From: Hofstenia miamia
Taxonomy: Eukaryota > Xenacoelomorpha > Acoela
Length of the DNA stretch: 64,000 nucleotides
Direction of reading: 5' to 3'
NCBI GenBank assembly: GCA_004352715.1
Contig: SCFE01000048.1
Span: 1,410,670 to 1,474,669 of the forward strand
The notes below the pieces were generated by a model. The model searched no databases, had not been told where the DNA came from, and saw only the letters and a program-made list of their open reading frames with translations. Shown here one piece after another: positions 42,683 to 54,720 of this stretch; the stretch's first letter is position 1, and each line of letters opens with the position of its first letter. A program made the translations under genes and the position numbers.

Positions 42683-43639
42683 TACATAAAATAGTTCCCC
42701 CTCTCAGGAAAAAGATGGGAGACGTGTGTAAATACAAACACGTTTTGGTTAAATGTAAATTTCCAAAATAGGCTACTGAAATCAATAGTAGAATTTTTCA
42801 TTGCCAAATACTACAGTTGGAAATAGCACATTTTGTACAGTATTCATAAAGCAATTGCAAAAATAAGTTATTTGAGACAGAATAAACAAGGTTTTCTTAG
42901 GATTAAAATATGTACATGTCATAAGTTTAATTAACACTTAAAAAACAATTTCTTCATAATATACTGGTTAAGTAATAGGAACTTTCACTATGAGAAATCC
43001 TTCGCTCGGAAGGGATCGAAATCAGGAATGGAAGTGGGGCAGATTTGCGTGAACTATCTACCCCACACCACAGACTTTGTACCCTGCCTCATATTCATGT
43101 GTTGTCATCTGCCTCATATTGCCCAACGCTTTTTATTCTATCTGCCCCAAATTGCTTCACTGAAAGAAATTTTGCTCCCAGAAATAATTGCAATATCCTA
43201 TTCTCCCGTATCTGCTTTATGTAATTTTCATAGCAGTAAACCACACCATACTGCCAAATATTTTGAATCCCCTACAGCTTACAAGACAAATCATTTTTTC
43301 ACATGTCATCTACTATTAGTACCAATAGAAATCTAATGATAAATATGATGCCAATACATGGTAAGAAGAGGATAGCTAATTGAAATTGAAATTTAGCTCT
43401 AAAAAGCGTTTTATGAAGCCAATATTTTATGCATTATTTTATGCAAGGATAATTGCAAAGCCTATTAACTGAAAATATAGTTCAGATAAAAAGAATCTAT
43501 TAATACAATTGAATGGAATAAAATTACATGACCTAAAAATACATAATTAACTTTTAAAATACAATAAAATTTCAAAATAAGTAAATTTTATCAAACAAGG
43601 AACTTTGATGCATGAAAATTGGGAATATTTTGATTCAGC
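42683..43639. other. unassigned DNA between transposon remnants
   Basis: No gene supported. A 102-codon + frame (43028-43336) has no recognised domain and is Pro/His/Cys-rich by chance composition. Confidence 0.45.
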
Positions 43640-44640
43640 TTTTCTCAATTCATGAGTGCTTTTGCTCCATGGCTACTTGTAATCACTGCCCGTGATACCC
43701 AATTTCGAAAAACTTTGCCTGTTCTATGGTAAATACGTTCTAATCTTCTCCGCTTACGTATTTAATTTCCAAGTTCGCGATCTAGATAGGGACATTAAAA
43801 TTGACGTTCCCGACGTTGCACCTTAGGGGTTTCTCTGCGTACGCAATCCGAAAACAACTCGAATGTAGAGCATTTGCGCAAAAAATTCAAATTATTGAAG
43901 GCATCTGCGAATGATCCAGGATTAAATCGATTCCAATCATACATTGTCACGGATTCAGTTGTATTCGTTGACTCATATTGGTCTAACTCGATCTGAAAGT
44001 ATATCTGATCATGGTCGGAATTCACAATGTGTAGGTGACGCAGATTTGTAATCTTACAATTGTCTACCGTAACAACCAGGTCAATCAGGTGGCCTTTTCT
44101 ATGTGTAGGACGCTTTACCCATTGATTCAAATTAAATTCATTAAATATATCCAACATTCGTATTGTATACGTGTTGTTTCGATCATCCATGTGAATGTTA
44201 AAATCTCCGACGCAAAGAAATTGTTCGTCATATATAGAATAATTCATCACTAATTTTCTGTAAATTATAAGAAATTCAGATGTGTTACCAGATGGAATAC
44301 GATATAGAATCAAGAGTCTTAGATTAATAGGTTTGAACAGTAAAACACAGTACTCACATGCTGTTGAAGTTCTTTCTTCGAGTACTTCACATGATAGATA
44401 TGGCTTGAATATAACAGCAATGCCTTCTCCACGACCTTGCCTTGGAATACTTACGGCTTCGTATTGAATATTCGAGGCTAGTGCACAGAACTGAAGAGCA
44501 CTAATTGGAGAGTCTTGGTTTAACCATGTCTCAGAAATTGTTAAAATGTCAATTTCATACTCAGTAGCCAACATTGCAATGTCCTCGAGCTTATTTGTAA
44601 CAGACCTTGAGTTTAAGTAAGTGGATATTTAGTCAATTGA
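43640..44640 (-). pseudogene. LINE endonuclease domain (ORF2 N-terminus)
   Basis: On the minus strand an LNSRSVTNKLEDIAMLATEY start (about 44630) leads into an open frame of 259 codons (44574-43795) with EIDILTISETWLNQD, RQGRGEGIAVIFK, FLCVGDFNIHMDD, RPTHRKGHLIDLVV and IVNSDHDQIYFQI. These are the ordered motifs of the AP-endonuclease-like domain of LINEs: E-T-W-L carries the metal-binding Glu, G-D-F-N the catalytic Asp/Asn pair, and S-D-H the terminal Asp-His. It nicks target DNA to prime reverse transcription. Beyond the stop at 43795, PYLDRELGN and IRKRRRLERIYHRTGKV (to about 43690) continue the linker, then the copy ends without RT. Motif residues all look intact. Confidence 0.92.
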
Positions 44641-45405
44641 GAGATTTCATCCATGTTGTGGCTTTATCATCCAGGTAAAGCCTATTGATTAGAACTCCCG
44701 ATGGACAATTCTTTGGATCATGTATAATGTTTCCAGAATCACTTGAGAAAATGCAGTGATAACACTTGAATTTAGAGCCTTCTTTAGTGACCTCTCTGAT
44801 GTTCATTAATTTCATTCCAGTGAATAAACAATGCTCTTTTATATCGGCTTCATCGCAATCTATTAATTCATCCCACATATATATGCAGTCTTGGTTCAGG
44901 TAGAGGAGATCTCTTGAACTTGCCGGCATTATTCGAACTTCCGAGAATTGCAGGGGGTCTTCTGCTATTAAGGTTAGATTCCATTTCATCTCTGGCGTCG
45001 ACTTTCCTTTTTAGTCTTTTGGTTGGTTGAGTTTGAGAGTCGATGCTCACTGTGGATCGGAGACTGTCATTTCGTTGTCCCCTAACAACATGGGTCCAAG
45101 TATTCTTATTAGTTGGGTTCACGTTGTGAGCTACAGAGCTTCGCACAAAGTTATTTAAACTGTCTCTTTCTTTTTTCAATTGTTTTAATTCTGTCTTTCA
45201 TTTCGTCCAAATTTCATAGTGGCTTCTTCTCTGCCTCCCAACAGTCGTCACATTGCCATAGGTATCTTCCATTCGAAATCACGTTTCCTTTGAGGTTAGC
45301 ACACTTCGCATTAATACAATGTTCACTGCATGTACTACAGGGGAGGATTAGCGAGATGTTAGTGCATTGTAGCGCACAGCAAACACACTGCTCTCTACCA
45401 GTCAT
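44641..45405 (-). pseudogene. LINE ORF1 remnant with PHD-type zinc finger
   Basis: On the minus strand: a start MTGREQCVCCALQC at 45405, then CSTCSEHCINAKC and YLWQCDDCWEAEK, a Cys/His pattern (C-x2-C ... C-x2-C ... H-C ... C ... C-x2-C) like the PHD fingers of CR1-type ORF1 proteins. A stretch with charged KKERDSLNNF follows (45179-44868), then a C-terminal part ending NCPSGVLINRLYLDD (44989-44633), which resembles the W-P-x-G-V-x-V-R-x-(F/Y) end of LINE ORF1 domains. ORF1 binds element RNA. Frameshifts join the parts, and ORF2 endonuclease follows directly on the same strand, so this is the 5' half of one LINE copy. Confidence 0.75.
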
Positions 45406-45784
45406 TTGATATTGTTTACATTTTCCTTAAAAAACTGATGACAAATTTGAAATTTGACAAATGATTTCGAAAAATGACAGAAATACGTTTTTAATTTATT
45501 TAAATATTAAAATAAAAAACTTTCCGTTCTGAAAATACATAATCATTTGACGTTAATAATGTATTTGTGAAGGAATAATTTCTTGTGCTTAATACAACCA
45601 ATACAGTACAGAAAATTGAGAAATGAATCTAAAAGCAAGACAAAATTTGCAAGTAAAGCTGGGATATGTTTAAATAATGTGCAACAGGTTCTCCATGTTT
45701 TGAGATATAAATAAGGATAAATTTACATTACAAGGCATCAGACGATTAACCTACTTTGTAAATGACCTCATTTATAGTGGGATT

Positions 45785-46160
45785 ATTATTTGCGTTTGAG
45801 CATCATTGAAAGTCGGTATAAATTCAATAAGATGACTTTATATTTTTGAAGTAAAGACTGTTCATGTTCAATTCGAAGTATCAGTAGAACAATTTGTAAC
45901 AATTCTAAATGCATAGGATTTACCAGGAAGTAATCTTTCCTAAGACTACCTAAGTACAGCACTACACCCCTAAGATATTTACATTCAATAACTTCAAAAA
46001 CTTCAACATGCCCTCTTAGCGAATTTCCTCCATAGAAAAAGTTCATTTTCTTCGTCTTAGTTATTCTCATAAATTTTACTCTACATGTGTGCAAACTCAT
46101 TTGTAGTTTTATTAACTCAAATGTTATAATCAACACAATGAACAACAATGCAATGTGCAC
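45785..46160 (-). pseudogene. LINE reverse-transcriptase C-terminal fragment
   Basis: A 124-codon minus frame contains CRVKFMRITKTKKMNFFYGG, then ECKYLRGVVLYLGS. This fits the end of the LINE RT palm and thumb, where N-x-x-K-(T/C)-x-x-M-x-(F/I)-(S/T)-(R/K) is followed some 25 residues later by (F/Y)-K-Y-L-G-V. The residues after KYLRGVV diverge, probably after a frameshift. Different in sequence from the RT at 37-39 kb, so from another family or copy. It lies upstream of LINE ORF1 on the same strand. Confidence 0.5.
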
Positions 46161-49100
46161 AGTTTAATCGCATTTCGGTATTACATCGATGTTGACAGAA
46201 GAGCATTTTTGTAGTGTTTCACCTAAAATCATCTACCTAGAGGGATGGTAAATAAAAGCATAAAACTGATAGTTCTTATTTATACTGAACAGTATGATGT
46301 GTGAACTAGAAAGGTGTTACTTGGGAATGTATTCTCAGAAGCGCAAATCATTTGTAAGTGATATCAAGTAAACAAGCTCTTACTAAACATTCTTTGCCTT
46401 AAATTAAACGTAATTGTCTATACTCGAAAATTGTAGTTATCAAATGACGCACTCCCAATATAAAAAAACTTGTCAAATGTAAAAATCGTACTTACATAAC
46501 TTACGTGCGAAAGAAACTATTGATAACTACCAGTTGTATATAATTGCAAGAAATAAATTAAATATTGAACTAAGACCAGCTCAAAGTCTGTGTATGCAAT
46601 CCTTGCTTAGTAGAATAATTGATCGAGAAACATAAGTGAGATTTTACAAGACCTACTAAATTTGGCCTTGGATTTTATCAACAATGTATTGCACACGAAC
46701 AAGAGTAAAATGCGACTAGACCCAAGAAATTGCCAATGCATTTAATGATCAATTCATTATTATTTCAGAAAAAACTATATGTATATAACCTCTGAAAATT
46801 TATGCAATTGATAGTAATGTTGAGTAAACAAATATTATATTGAACTTAATTATAACTAATATGCTGATATAAATGAAAACAATTGAAAAACAAAATAACA
46901 TTAATTAAATATTTTTGAACTCTACAAAATTCGTAAAATGTTTAAGTTTTGGCTTTGACGAAAGTGGATGCCCTCTTGTAAAAACACTCGACGTATTGTT
47001 CGATAGTTAGAAAATTATCGAACGTTTTGAAAATTGTTGCAGGTTTTTCGGAGAATGTCATTAAATTCGATCCATCTGCCAGAGTGGTTAGGCTTTGTTG
47101 GAGGAATGAGCAAAATTACGACAATTTCGGTGAAACTTAGATTTTTTAATGATCTTACTACTTACCGCCGAAAATCTTTCCCATCCACTTCGTTGTATAC
47201 ACTATTAGTTCCTATAAACAGAACAATGCCGCTATAAGGATATTTTGGTATATCTCTAAATTTGGTGCGAGGCGTGTATTTTAAAATAAATATTACTTAT
47301 ATCAACTCGGAAACCAGTTCAAACTATTCAAAATTAGAGATCATTGAAGGTCGCAAATTTAAATTTTAAAAGAAAACTATACCTGTGTTGAATTTCAATC
47401 TACTATTAAAAGAAACACTGATGCTAGATCATTTCAAATGGCTTTGAATAATAGCTTAAGTTGGCTCGGATATTGTAGCAAGTTTTTGGTAGGAGCAGAA
47501 AACTCAAATTAATCACATCTTTAATCATAATAATGTGATGTTCGTACTTGAGCTGATGAATGAAAATCCTTAAAAAGCAGTCCTAGTGGCACAATAAATT
47601 TGCAAATTTTAGGTAAGGAACACTAAATACACTTATATAGCCTACAGTCAACTTAATTTAAGTTTGCTATGTATAGCCCCAATTTTTTAATATATTAATA
47701 TTCTAAAATCTTATGATAATCTTCAAGTTAACTAAGATCACTAATTCTATTGATTTATATGTCTAGTATCATTGCGAATTTGGTATTTAAAGTTTTTTAT
47801 TACCTATGCCAATTCGGAAACTGATTTAATCATCTTAAGATTAATTTTAGATTATGGGCATACAATAAGAAATTTACATAAAAGCTCTGAATTTGCATTT
47901 AATGTTTTGTTTTTGAGATCAATTCTTAAACCTATTTAAGCGTATTAAATTCTAAGTAGAAAAAAACATGCTAATTGCAGCTGCAATCAAAATGGCGGAT
48001 TGAGAAAACAGAATTTCGAAATTACTTAAATGCATTCGGAAACATTTAAAAAATGGTTGAGTAGGTTAGTAATAGTATTTAAACAATATTTGCATTAATA
48101 TTAGTTATTCTATATACTATATTCAGGTATATTTATACATTATGTACTATAGTATCATACACAATTTGATGATGCCATCCTAATCAATTACAAGTAATGG
48201 CGGCTAGCACTCAGAAAAATCAACCAAAATTGACTTTTCAGTGACAGGAACTAAGCAAACCATGGCACTTCTACATTATTAAATTCTTTTGCATCATTTG
48301 ATATTTATAACTAAAATATATCGTAATATCATTAACATTAATCCGATGTTGAAATTTAAAATTTTTTACGAGATATATTAAATTGGAAGATCCTTCTAAC
48401 TTTTCAAAATTCCATTTTAAGTGTTAGCCGTACATGTATAAATATTTATTTAAGCTGAAACTTTGTCTTAACTCATTCATTTGATATGTAGATAAACTAA
48501 TTTTTCATACCTCAATTAATTATGTAAGGGGATTTTAGTAGTGGGTTAGCGGTATAAAATTTAAAAGCTTATATTCAAGCCTTTGAAAGTTCCATTTTAA
48601 GCGATGGGCGAACATGTGTAAATGTTTATTTCAATTCAATTAACAAAATTATTCTATCATTAACATTAATCCGACGTTAGTATAAAAATTACAGAAACAA
48701 TTGATGTACGTGGTGGATGGAGGGTCATGCATTTAAAACTAAGTGGAAGTATAGAAAAACAATTTACTTTAAACCTTAATAATTATTTTTATACATTTTC
48801 GTATTGTACAAGGGTTTAAAATAAAAAATATTATTATTGTTATTACCACATTGAACAAAAATAACACCTGATAATTATATTCACTGGAACAAATGATTTT
48901 TACTGCGCTAATACAGAAACCGAAGATTTGTCTAAAGATCCATAAAGACCTTCGCGTTCCTTTAAAAGTTTGTATACTCCCAATTCCCCTGTACATTCTC
49001 GGCATTTGGATAAGAGAGTGGAATTCAATCAAATTCTGCGAGTAGTTTCCAACAAATTAAAAAATAATGTTTATTTGTCCTGTTTTTCTAGAAGACGGAA

Positions 49101-49700
49101 TTTACTTTTGCGACAACCAATATTTAAACATTTTAAGAATTATACGTAGTGCGAAAACTGATTTAGGTTAAAGATGTAATATCATCTGCGTGTGCTTTGG
49201 GAACCAACTGTGGGCGGAAAATGCCAACGAACACAAAACTGTGCTCTTGCTTCTATACAAATTAATATCAACATATTTACAATGTACATGCTAGAACGAA
49301 AACATTTGGTCTGACCGATGCAACAACCAGTACCGATTATCGACAATAATTTCAAATACCAAATTCACATTATTATTAGAGCAATTAATTATTTGTTATT
49401 TCTACTTATAAAATATTGAATACAGCCAAAGTTAGAGGTTAACTAAAAATTATTAATGTCGACCAATCATCTAAAATCGAATTTTAAGAAGCTTAAATCA
49501 ATTTCTGAATTCAACTCAACAACAAAGTATATTTATTTTAATCACTAATAATATATTGGAATCCGGGACCACCAATTTCGTTGTACAATTTATAGACAAT
49601 AATAAAAACTCCACAAATTTGAATATTTATTCTTTTCTTATTATGGATGCTTTGTAAGCCAAAATTTTGATAAATTTAAAAAAGCCGCTGTTTGCTTAAT
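46161..49700. other. AT-rich DNA with short dispersed repeats
   Basis: No gene supported. Duplicated short blocks occur at 48330-48460 and 48590-48680 (TTCCATTTTAAG followed by ACATGT(A/G)TAAAT, and CATTAACATTAATCCGA). A block with CAATTCGGAAACTGATTTAA (47810) is the inverse of one at 51905. The longest open frames are under 90 codons and featureless. Confidence 0.5.
49430..49545 (+). repeat. dispersed repeat (matches 51850-51970)
   Basis: TTAACTAAAAATTATTAATG, TTTTAAGAAGCTTAAATCA and TCAACAACAAAG blocks recur in the same order at 51855-51965 with scattered differences (about 75% by eye). No open frame. An unclassified repeat family. Confidence 0.45.
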
Positions 49701-49979
49701 GAAGTCACTAAATTTTTAAGCATTGTAATTTTTGGTTAATTGTCCTCAGTGCACCTCAACAGGAAGTCATTTAATCAAGTATTGCAATCAAGTTGTGGTT
49801 GCACCACCGCAATCAGCAATGTGCACGCGTTTGAGTTGCGCAGCTTCATTGATTGACCAACTAGCAAAAGTTCTGGTTCTAACCAATAGAATTTGTGTGA
49901 GTAATATATATTCTTATAAATCACATTTCCCATGAAAAAGCATTTAAACTTGCCTTGGACTTAAATTTAACAAACCTCT

Positions 49980-51000
49980 CAAAAATGAAAAGAAGGATGG
50001 ACCTATAGACAAAAGTGATGGCGAACTGTTTTCGATGAAAAACTTACAGCAATGATGTGCCACATCAAATCAAGTGGAGCGCTAAATGTGGAAAAGCACA
50101 ATCTACGAGGAACGAAAATTAATAACCAGGAGGTCATCTATAATAGAATGCTCCTTATTGCGTAAGTATTTACCTTTATATAATCATTTTCTAAATTACT
50201 GTTTAGTGACATTAACTCGAGCGAATCATTCATAATGTTTAAACAAAAGAGAATTGCTTCGGATGTTTCGGCATAGTGTGAAAATTGGAGGACTATCAAT
50301 GGTGTGCGATCGAGATGACACATATGAAGATCTCAAGTACAAGAACTGTCAAAACATGTAGTGGACATCGGAATTAACGACGAAATGATTCCAATGAGGC
50401 CCATAGAACTGCAGAGCCACAGTAGCTTTAATTTCTTTTGTGAAATTGTTCAAGCCCCTGACATCAAATTCAAGGGAGTTTTCGTTCAATTCGTTTGCTG
50501 GGGAACTCTATGTCAAGGAGGGTATGGCCAGCAATGCAACGCTTGCGTAAGCGTACCGAATAAAAGGACGTTGAATTTAAGAGTCATCTTCAAATTGGTT
50601 AAATACAATAAGAGCGTTGCGTTCGAATCAAATACATATTGTTATTACTTATCTGTTCTATTCAATACGAAGTTCATTGTTATATTTAACATATTCAATA
50701 AAGAAGTTTATGCTTACATTGTTTTAATTTCTTGTAACTTTTGTTTAGACACCCTTAGAAAAGCTCGATCCTGCAGAACTTCGTTCTGAGTGCATGGCGA
50801 AAGTGCAATCTGTTGGAACTTTGCAATTGTATGGTGGGTCGACGGGGGAACAAGAAACTGTGATGGCTGCTAAAAAGTTCAACGTCACAAGAATGGTGCC
50901 ATTAACTGAACTGGTAAAGATTTCGATGATGACAAGTGTCAAGTGTTGAAGAAACACAATACGCTGGAGGTCCCAGCGAACGTATTCGACGTTTATCAAG
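49980..51000 (+). pseudogene. unrecognised coding-like fragments
   Basis: Three + strand stretches look coding. (1) 50026-50161: FDEKLTAMMCHIKSSGALNV and GTKINNQEVIYNRMLLIA, followed by a perfect GTAAGT donor. (2) About 50361-50545, an open frame starting MDIGINDEMIPMRPIELQ. (3) From 50749 after a TTTGTTTAG acceptor: TPLEKLDPAELRSECMAKVQ, SVGTLQLYGGSTGEQETVMA and RMVPLTELV, then a one-base frameshift and DDDKCQVLKKHNTLEVPANV followed by FDVYQE. I do not recognise the protein. The higher GC, balanced codons and splice-like edges differ from the surroundings. It could be a decayed host gene or a transposon ORF. Confidence 0.35.
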
Positions 51001-51600
51001 AGACTAAACTCTTATTTTTATATTGTTTAGTTTTTTTGTATCCAAGAATATATATAGAAATAATAATGAATTTTCAATTAGTAATGATTTCATATTTTAC
51101 TCATTATAAATATTAAGCTTTTACCATTAATTGAATCCTTTTTTAGATTATTTCAAAATCAAAAATTTATCATTTAAAATTGTACATAATATTTTAAATG
51201 TCCTAAATTTAAACATGAATTCAGGGTCATTGGAAACCTTGAATACTATTAAATTTGTAATATTTAAGAAGTTATGCGTGTATATTGAAAAAAAAATTTT
51301 GAAATGCTTGCAAATTGATATAAATAATAATTTTGGGAATAAGAGCATTGCCTTAGATCTATCATTTGGTGTGACCAATAAATGTCCGATACTATTCTAT
51401 TCATGAAATAAAATTATATTTGCTCATTGCAATAATAGAATAGGGTCCGGATCCGACCCATTAGTATAAAGCTTACATTAACATTTCCTACTTAATATAA
51501 TAAGTGTCAATTTACATCAAACCAATGAATCAAAATTATACTTATTGGCTATGGTGTACATGCAACATTTAATTTTACATAGCTTGAGATTGATTTAGAT
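51001..51600. other. AT-rich non-coding stretch
   Basis: A 91-codon + frame (51131-51406) and a 76-codon antisense frame overlap; both are Lys/Asn/Ile/Phe-rich as expected by chance in AT-rich DNA. Confidence 0.5.
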
Positions 51601-51610
51601 TTTATGTACC

Positions 51611-51796
51611 TAAAGCCCATTTTATGCGAACAACTTTTATCGCCAATTTTTTTTGGCCAACGAAAATCGTTCGTGTAGCACCTCTCTTCCACAACTAAAA
51701 TCGGGAATAATTATCTAGACTAAAGTTGTTCGTTCGGACGACAGAAATTGGTAACAAAAGTTGGCGACAAAAGTTGTTCGTGTAGCATGGGCTTAA
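51611..51796. mobile_element. 185-bp MITE
   Basis: The left arm AAAGCCCATTTTATGCGAAC then AACTTTTATCGCCAA, and the right arm, on the opposite strand, TTAAGCCCATGCTACACGAA then CAACTTTTGTCGCCAAC, form inverted repeats of about 40 bp with a few differences. The middle is non-coding. Target duplication is short and ambiguous (TA or TAA), so the superfamily is not assigned. Confidence 0.6.
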
Positions 51797-51849
51797 CATT
51801 GATATTTTTAATGCAAATTTTGCATTAATTTATACTTATACTTTCCGTT

Positions 51850-51970
51850 TAAGAATTAACTAAAAATGATTAATGTATGCAAATAACCTAAAGTTGTATT
51901 TTAAGACGTTTAAGTCAGTTTCCGAATTCATATCAACAACAAGGCAAAGCATATTTATATTTGTCTCTTA
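51850..51970 (+). repeat. dispersed repeat (matches 49430-49545)
   Basis: The second copy of the unclassified repeat, just downstream of the MITE. Confidence 0.45.
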
Positions 51971-52045
51971 TACACATCTCTAAATATGGATCTGGACAAA
52001 ATTGGTATAGTTTCAAGGAGTTTAGAATATTTATTTCAGCATTTT

Positions 52046-52684
52046 AAAATAACATTTTTTATATTACACATTAGGAGGTACAGGTCCGGGTTGTGTCTAC
52101 GACGTTTATAGAATGTCAATGAAAAGTCAAATTTAAAAATGGCACGATGTATAAAGATATCTGATTGGTTATTGGAATTAAATATCATATTGCATTACAT
52201 ATATGGAGTATAAATTCCTACATTTAATAAGTGGAATTTAACAAAATTGTAGTTGCTAGAAATTTTGAAAAAATATTTCGGGCACTAATAGTTCAGAATT
52301 TTAATAAATTTTGCGAAACAACAGTTCCTTAATTAAAAAATTAGAATGTGATTCNNNNNNNNNNNNNNNNNNNNNAAAATAACATTTTTTATATTACACA
52401 TTAGGAGGTACAGGTCCGGGTTGTGTCTACGACGTTTATAGAATGTCAATGAAAAGTCAAATTTAAAAATGGCACGATGTATAAAGATATCTGATTGGTT
52501 ATTGGAATTAAATATCATATTGCATTACATATATGGAGTATAAATTCCTACATTTAATAAGTGGAATTTAACAAAATTGTAGTTGCTAGAAATTTTGAAA
52601 AAATATTTCGGGCACTAATAGTTCAGAATTTTAATAAATTTTGCGAAACAACAGTTCCTTAATTAAAAAATTAGAATGTGATTC
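52046..52684. repeat. 309-bp duplication across an assembly gap
   Basis: 52046-52354 and 52376-52684 are both 309 bp and appear identical, separated only by 21 N (52355-52375). Both begin AAAATAACATTTTTTATATT and end TTAGAATGTGATTC. Perfect identity across a gap, with no flanking target duplication, points to overlapping contig ends placed in tandem by scaffolding. Confidence 0.9.
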
Positions 52685-53978
52685 TAGTTCAGCTATTTAT
52701 ATACTCCCGCATTAATGATAATTTTGAGAAAACACTTCATAGTAAATTTAATTATAATTTAAATGGATTATTATAATGGTATTAATGATAACAATTAAAA
52801 CAGAAAACATCTTTATTCAAATCTTTTTTTAAGCGCCGCTATCATTCTTAAATTATTTATGTGCTAAGATGTACAAAAAAGAATATCATCTTCCAAAAAT
52901 ACCGGACATATTGCTTGATATTTTGAACAATAAAATACATTTTCAAAATTGGTTAATTCCTTTCAAAGAATTCTAATAAATTCCATTCGTAACTCCAAAA
53001 GGCGAGGTTTTGTCTGCGGAATAGCGAGAATAATGAATTTTTAGTCATTGCATGCAGGTTTTTTATCGATGCAAACCACTTGCTACTTTTGATTATGTTG
53101 CAATTGTTATTTGTAAAAAATTGCTGTTATATATTTTTTATTACAATCTTATTCATTCTTTATTCTTATAGAGATAACATGTCACATTTATTACTTTCAA
53201 AGTTTTTACTGAAATTGAAATACCAGCAAACAATTGTAATTATCAAATAGTTACAAGAAAATATCAAACAAAAAAAACAATATATTACAATGTTTGTCTC
53301 TTATATTATTTCTTTCAAATAACAATAAGAAAATGTGCTTGGAATTTTATACGTGCATTTCATTTCATTTCATCAGTTATTTAATTTTTCAAGATGCAAA
53401 TTTTTACTTTTTAATGTTTTGATCTAGAATATGATTTTAAAATTTCAAATTAGTTTTTACAGTTGCTACAAATTAAATTGCTTCAAGGGGAGGAGGATGT
53501 CAGACAATTGGGGTTGGGTTGCGTAACCCTTGAATAGACTGCTCTAGTTTTAATGACCAAGAAATTATATATTACAGCAAAAATATATTATTTGAGATGG
53601 CAATTATTAAGGATCAATATAGAAACGAAATCGCACTTTTCAAGATTTAAGAAATGCACTATCTCATGAATAAAAATAATTTTAAGTAAGTAATTCATTT
53701 CTTTAAAAAATAGATAGAAATAAGGAATAATTGAAGTAGTTTTTTAACTAATAAAAATGGAAAAGGCGAACTGATCCGCCTCATCCTTGGTAAATATCTA
53801 AACATTTGGGCTTTTCTGTGCGCTATTTCACTTGAAAAATATAACTTCAAAAGCACATAAAATTCTTTTTCATTCTGGTTTGTGAATCGATACGACTTTT
53901 TTCAAGCTATAAATAAGCTAAAAGTAAATAAATGAAGCGCACGTTCGAAAATACCGGTATTATGTTGCATTAAAGATT
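52685..53978. other. AT-rich non-coding stretch
   Basis: No gene, RNA or element end recognised. A GC-containing stretch near 53486-53535 includes GGGTTGCGTAACCC, a perfect palindrome. Confidence 0.45.
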
Positions 53979-54049
53979 TTGCAAAATTTATTATTAGTTT
54001 TTTATGCCATTAATCCCTACATAAAACTAAATAGCTTTGAATCAATGTC

Positions 54050-54720
54050 AAAAATAACTGATGTTATTCTCATATATATTCGAGATAACCCACTACGACG
54101 TTGCAATTACCGGCCTATTTCAATCACCTTGCTTTTTGCAAAAATTTTTAAAAAACTAATATTTGACGAAATTAACACTTGCCTCTAACGAAATTTGTTC
54201 TTTCGAATACTTAATTCGGCTTTCGCAAAACTCACTCCAACTCTGTACTATATGCTACAAGAAATTGAAGATCTTATCTCGATAATAACAATTTTGTCAC
54301 AATGCTTCTTTCTATTTTTCAAGACCTTTGATTCCATTGGATTGATAATTATATTCGATTTTATAGTATAAATTTAAAAGGTACTAATTAATTGAACGCT
54401 TTCAAGGAGTAAAGTAAATTGTATACTTTCTAACTGGGGTAAAACTTACAGAGATGTTCCACAGGGTACTATTTTAGGGTCTGTTTTTCGTTGTATGTTA
54501 TTAATGAGTTAAATAGCAACTTAAACAATGATTGTGGAATAGTGCAATATGCTAATGACATGTGTATATACACACCTAATAATCAATTTGAAATTTCAAT
54601 TGGAAAATTAAAAAACAAGCTCTCTCAACTATACTAAAATGTTTAAATATGCACAACTTAACTGTAACTCCCCCTAAAACAGCATTATATATTATATTTC
54701 CCTCAATATTGGAAACGGGT
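54050..54720 (+). pseudogene. LINE reverse-transcriptase fragment
   Basis: On the + strand: NPLRRCNYRPISITLLFAKI then FKKLIFDEIN (about 54090-54180), the N-Y-R-P-I-S motif at the RT start; a FKTFDSI block near 54325 in place of the catalytic (L/S)-K-A-F-D; WGKTYRDVPQGTILGSVF (about 54435-54490), the V-P-Q-G-S-x-L-G-P motif; and a QYAND-like remnant of Y-A-D-D near 54545. Frameshifts and stops break every interval. A short, old copy lacking endonuclease and 3' end. Confidence 0.8.

Noticed and set aside
47034-47237. 67-codon + frame as a short protein
   Set aside because: No start context, domain or splice partner; isolated in repeat-rich DNA.
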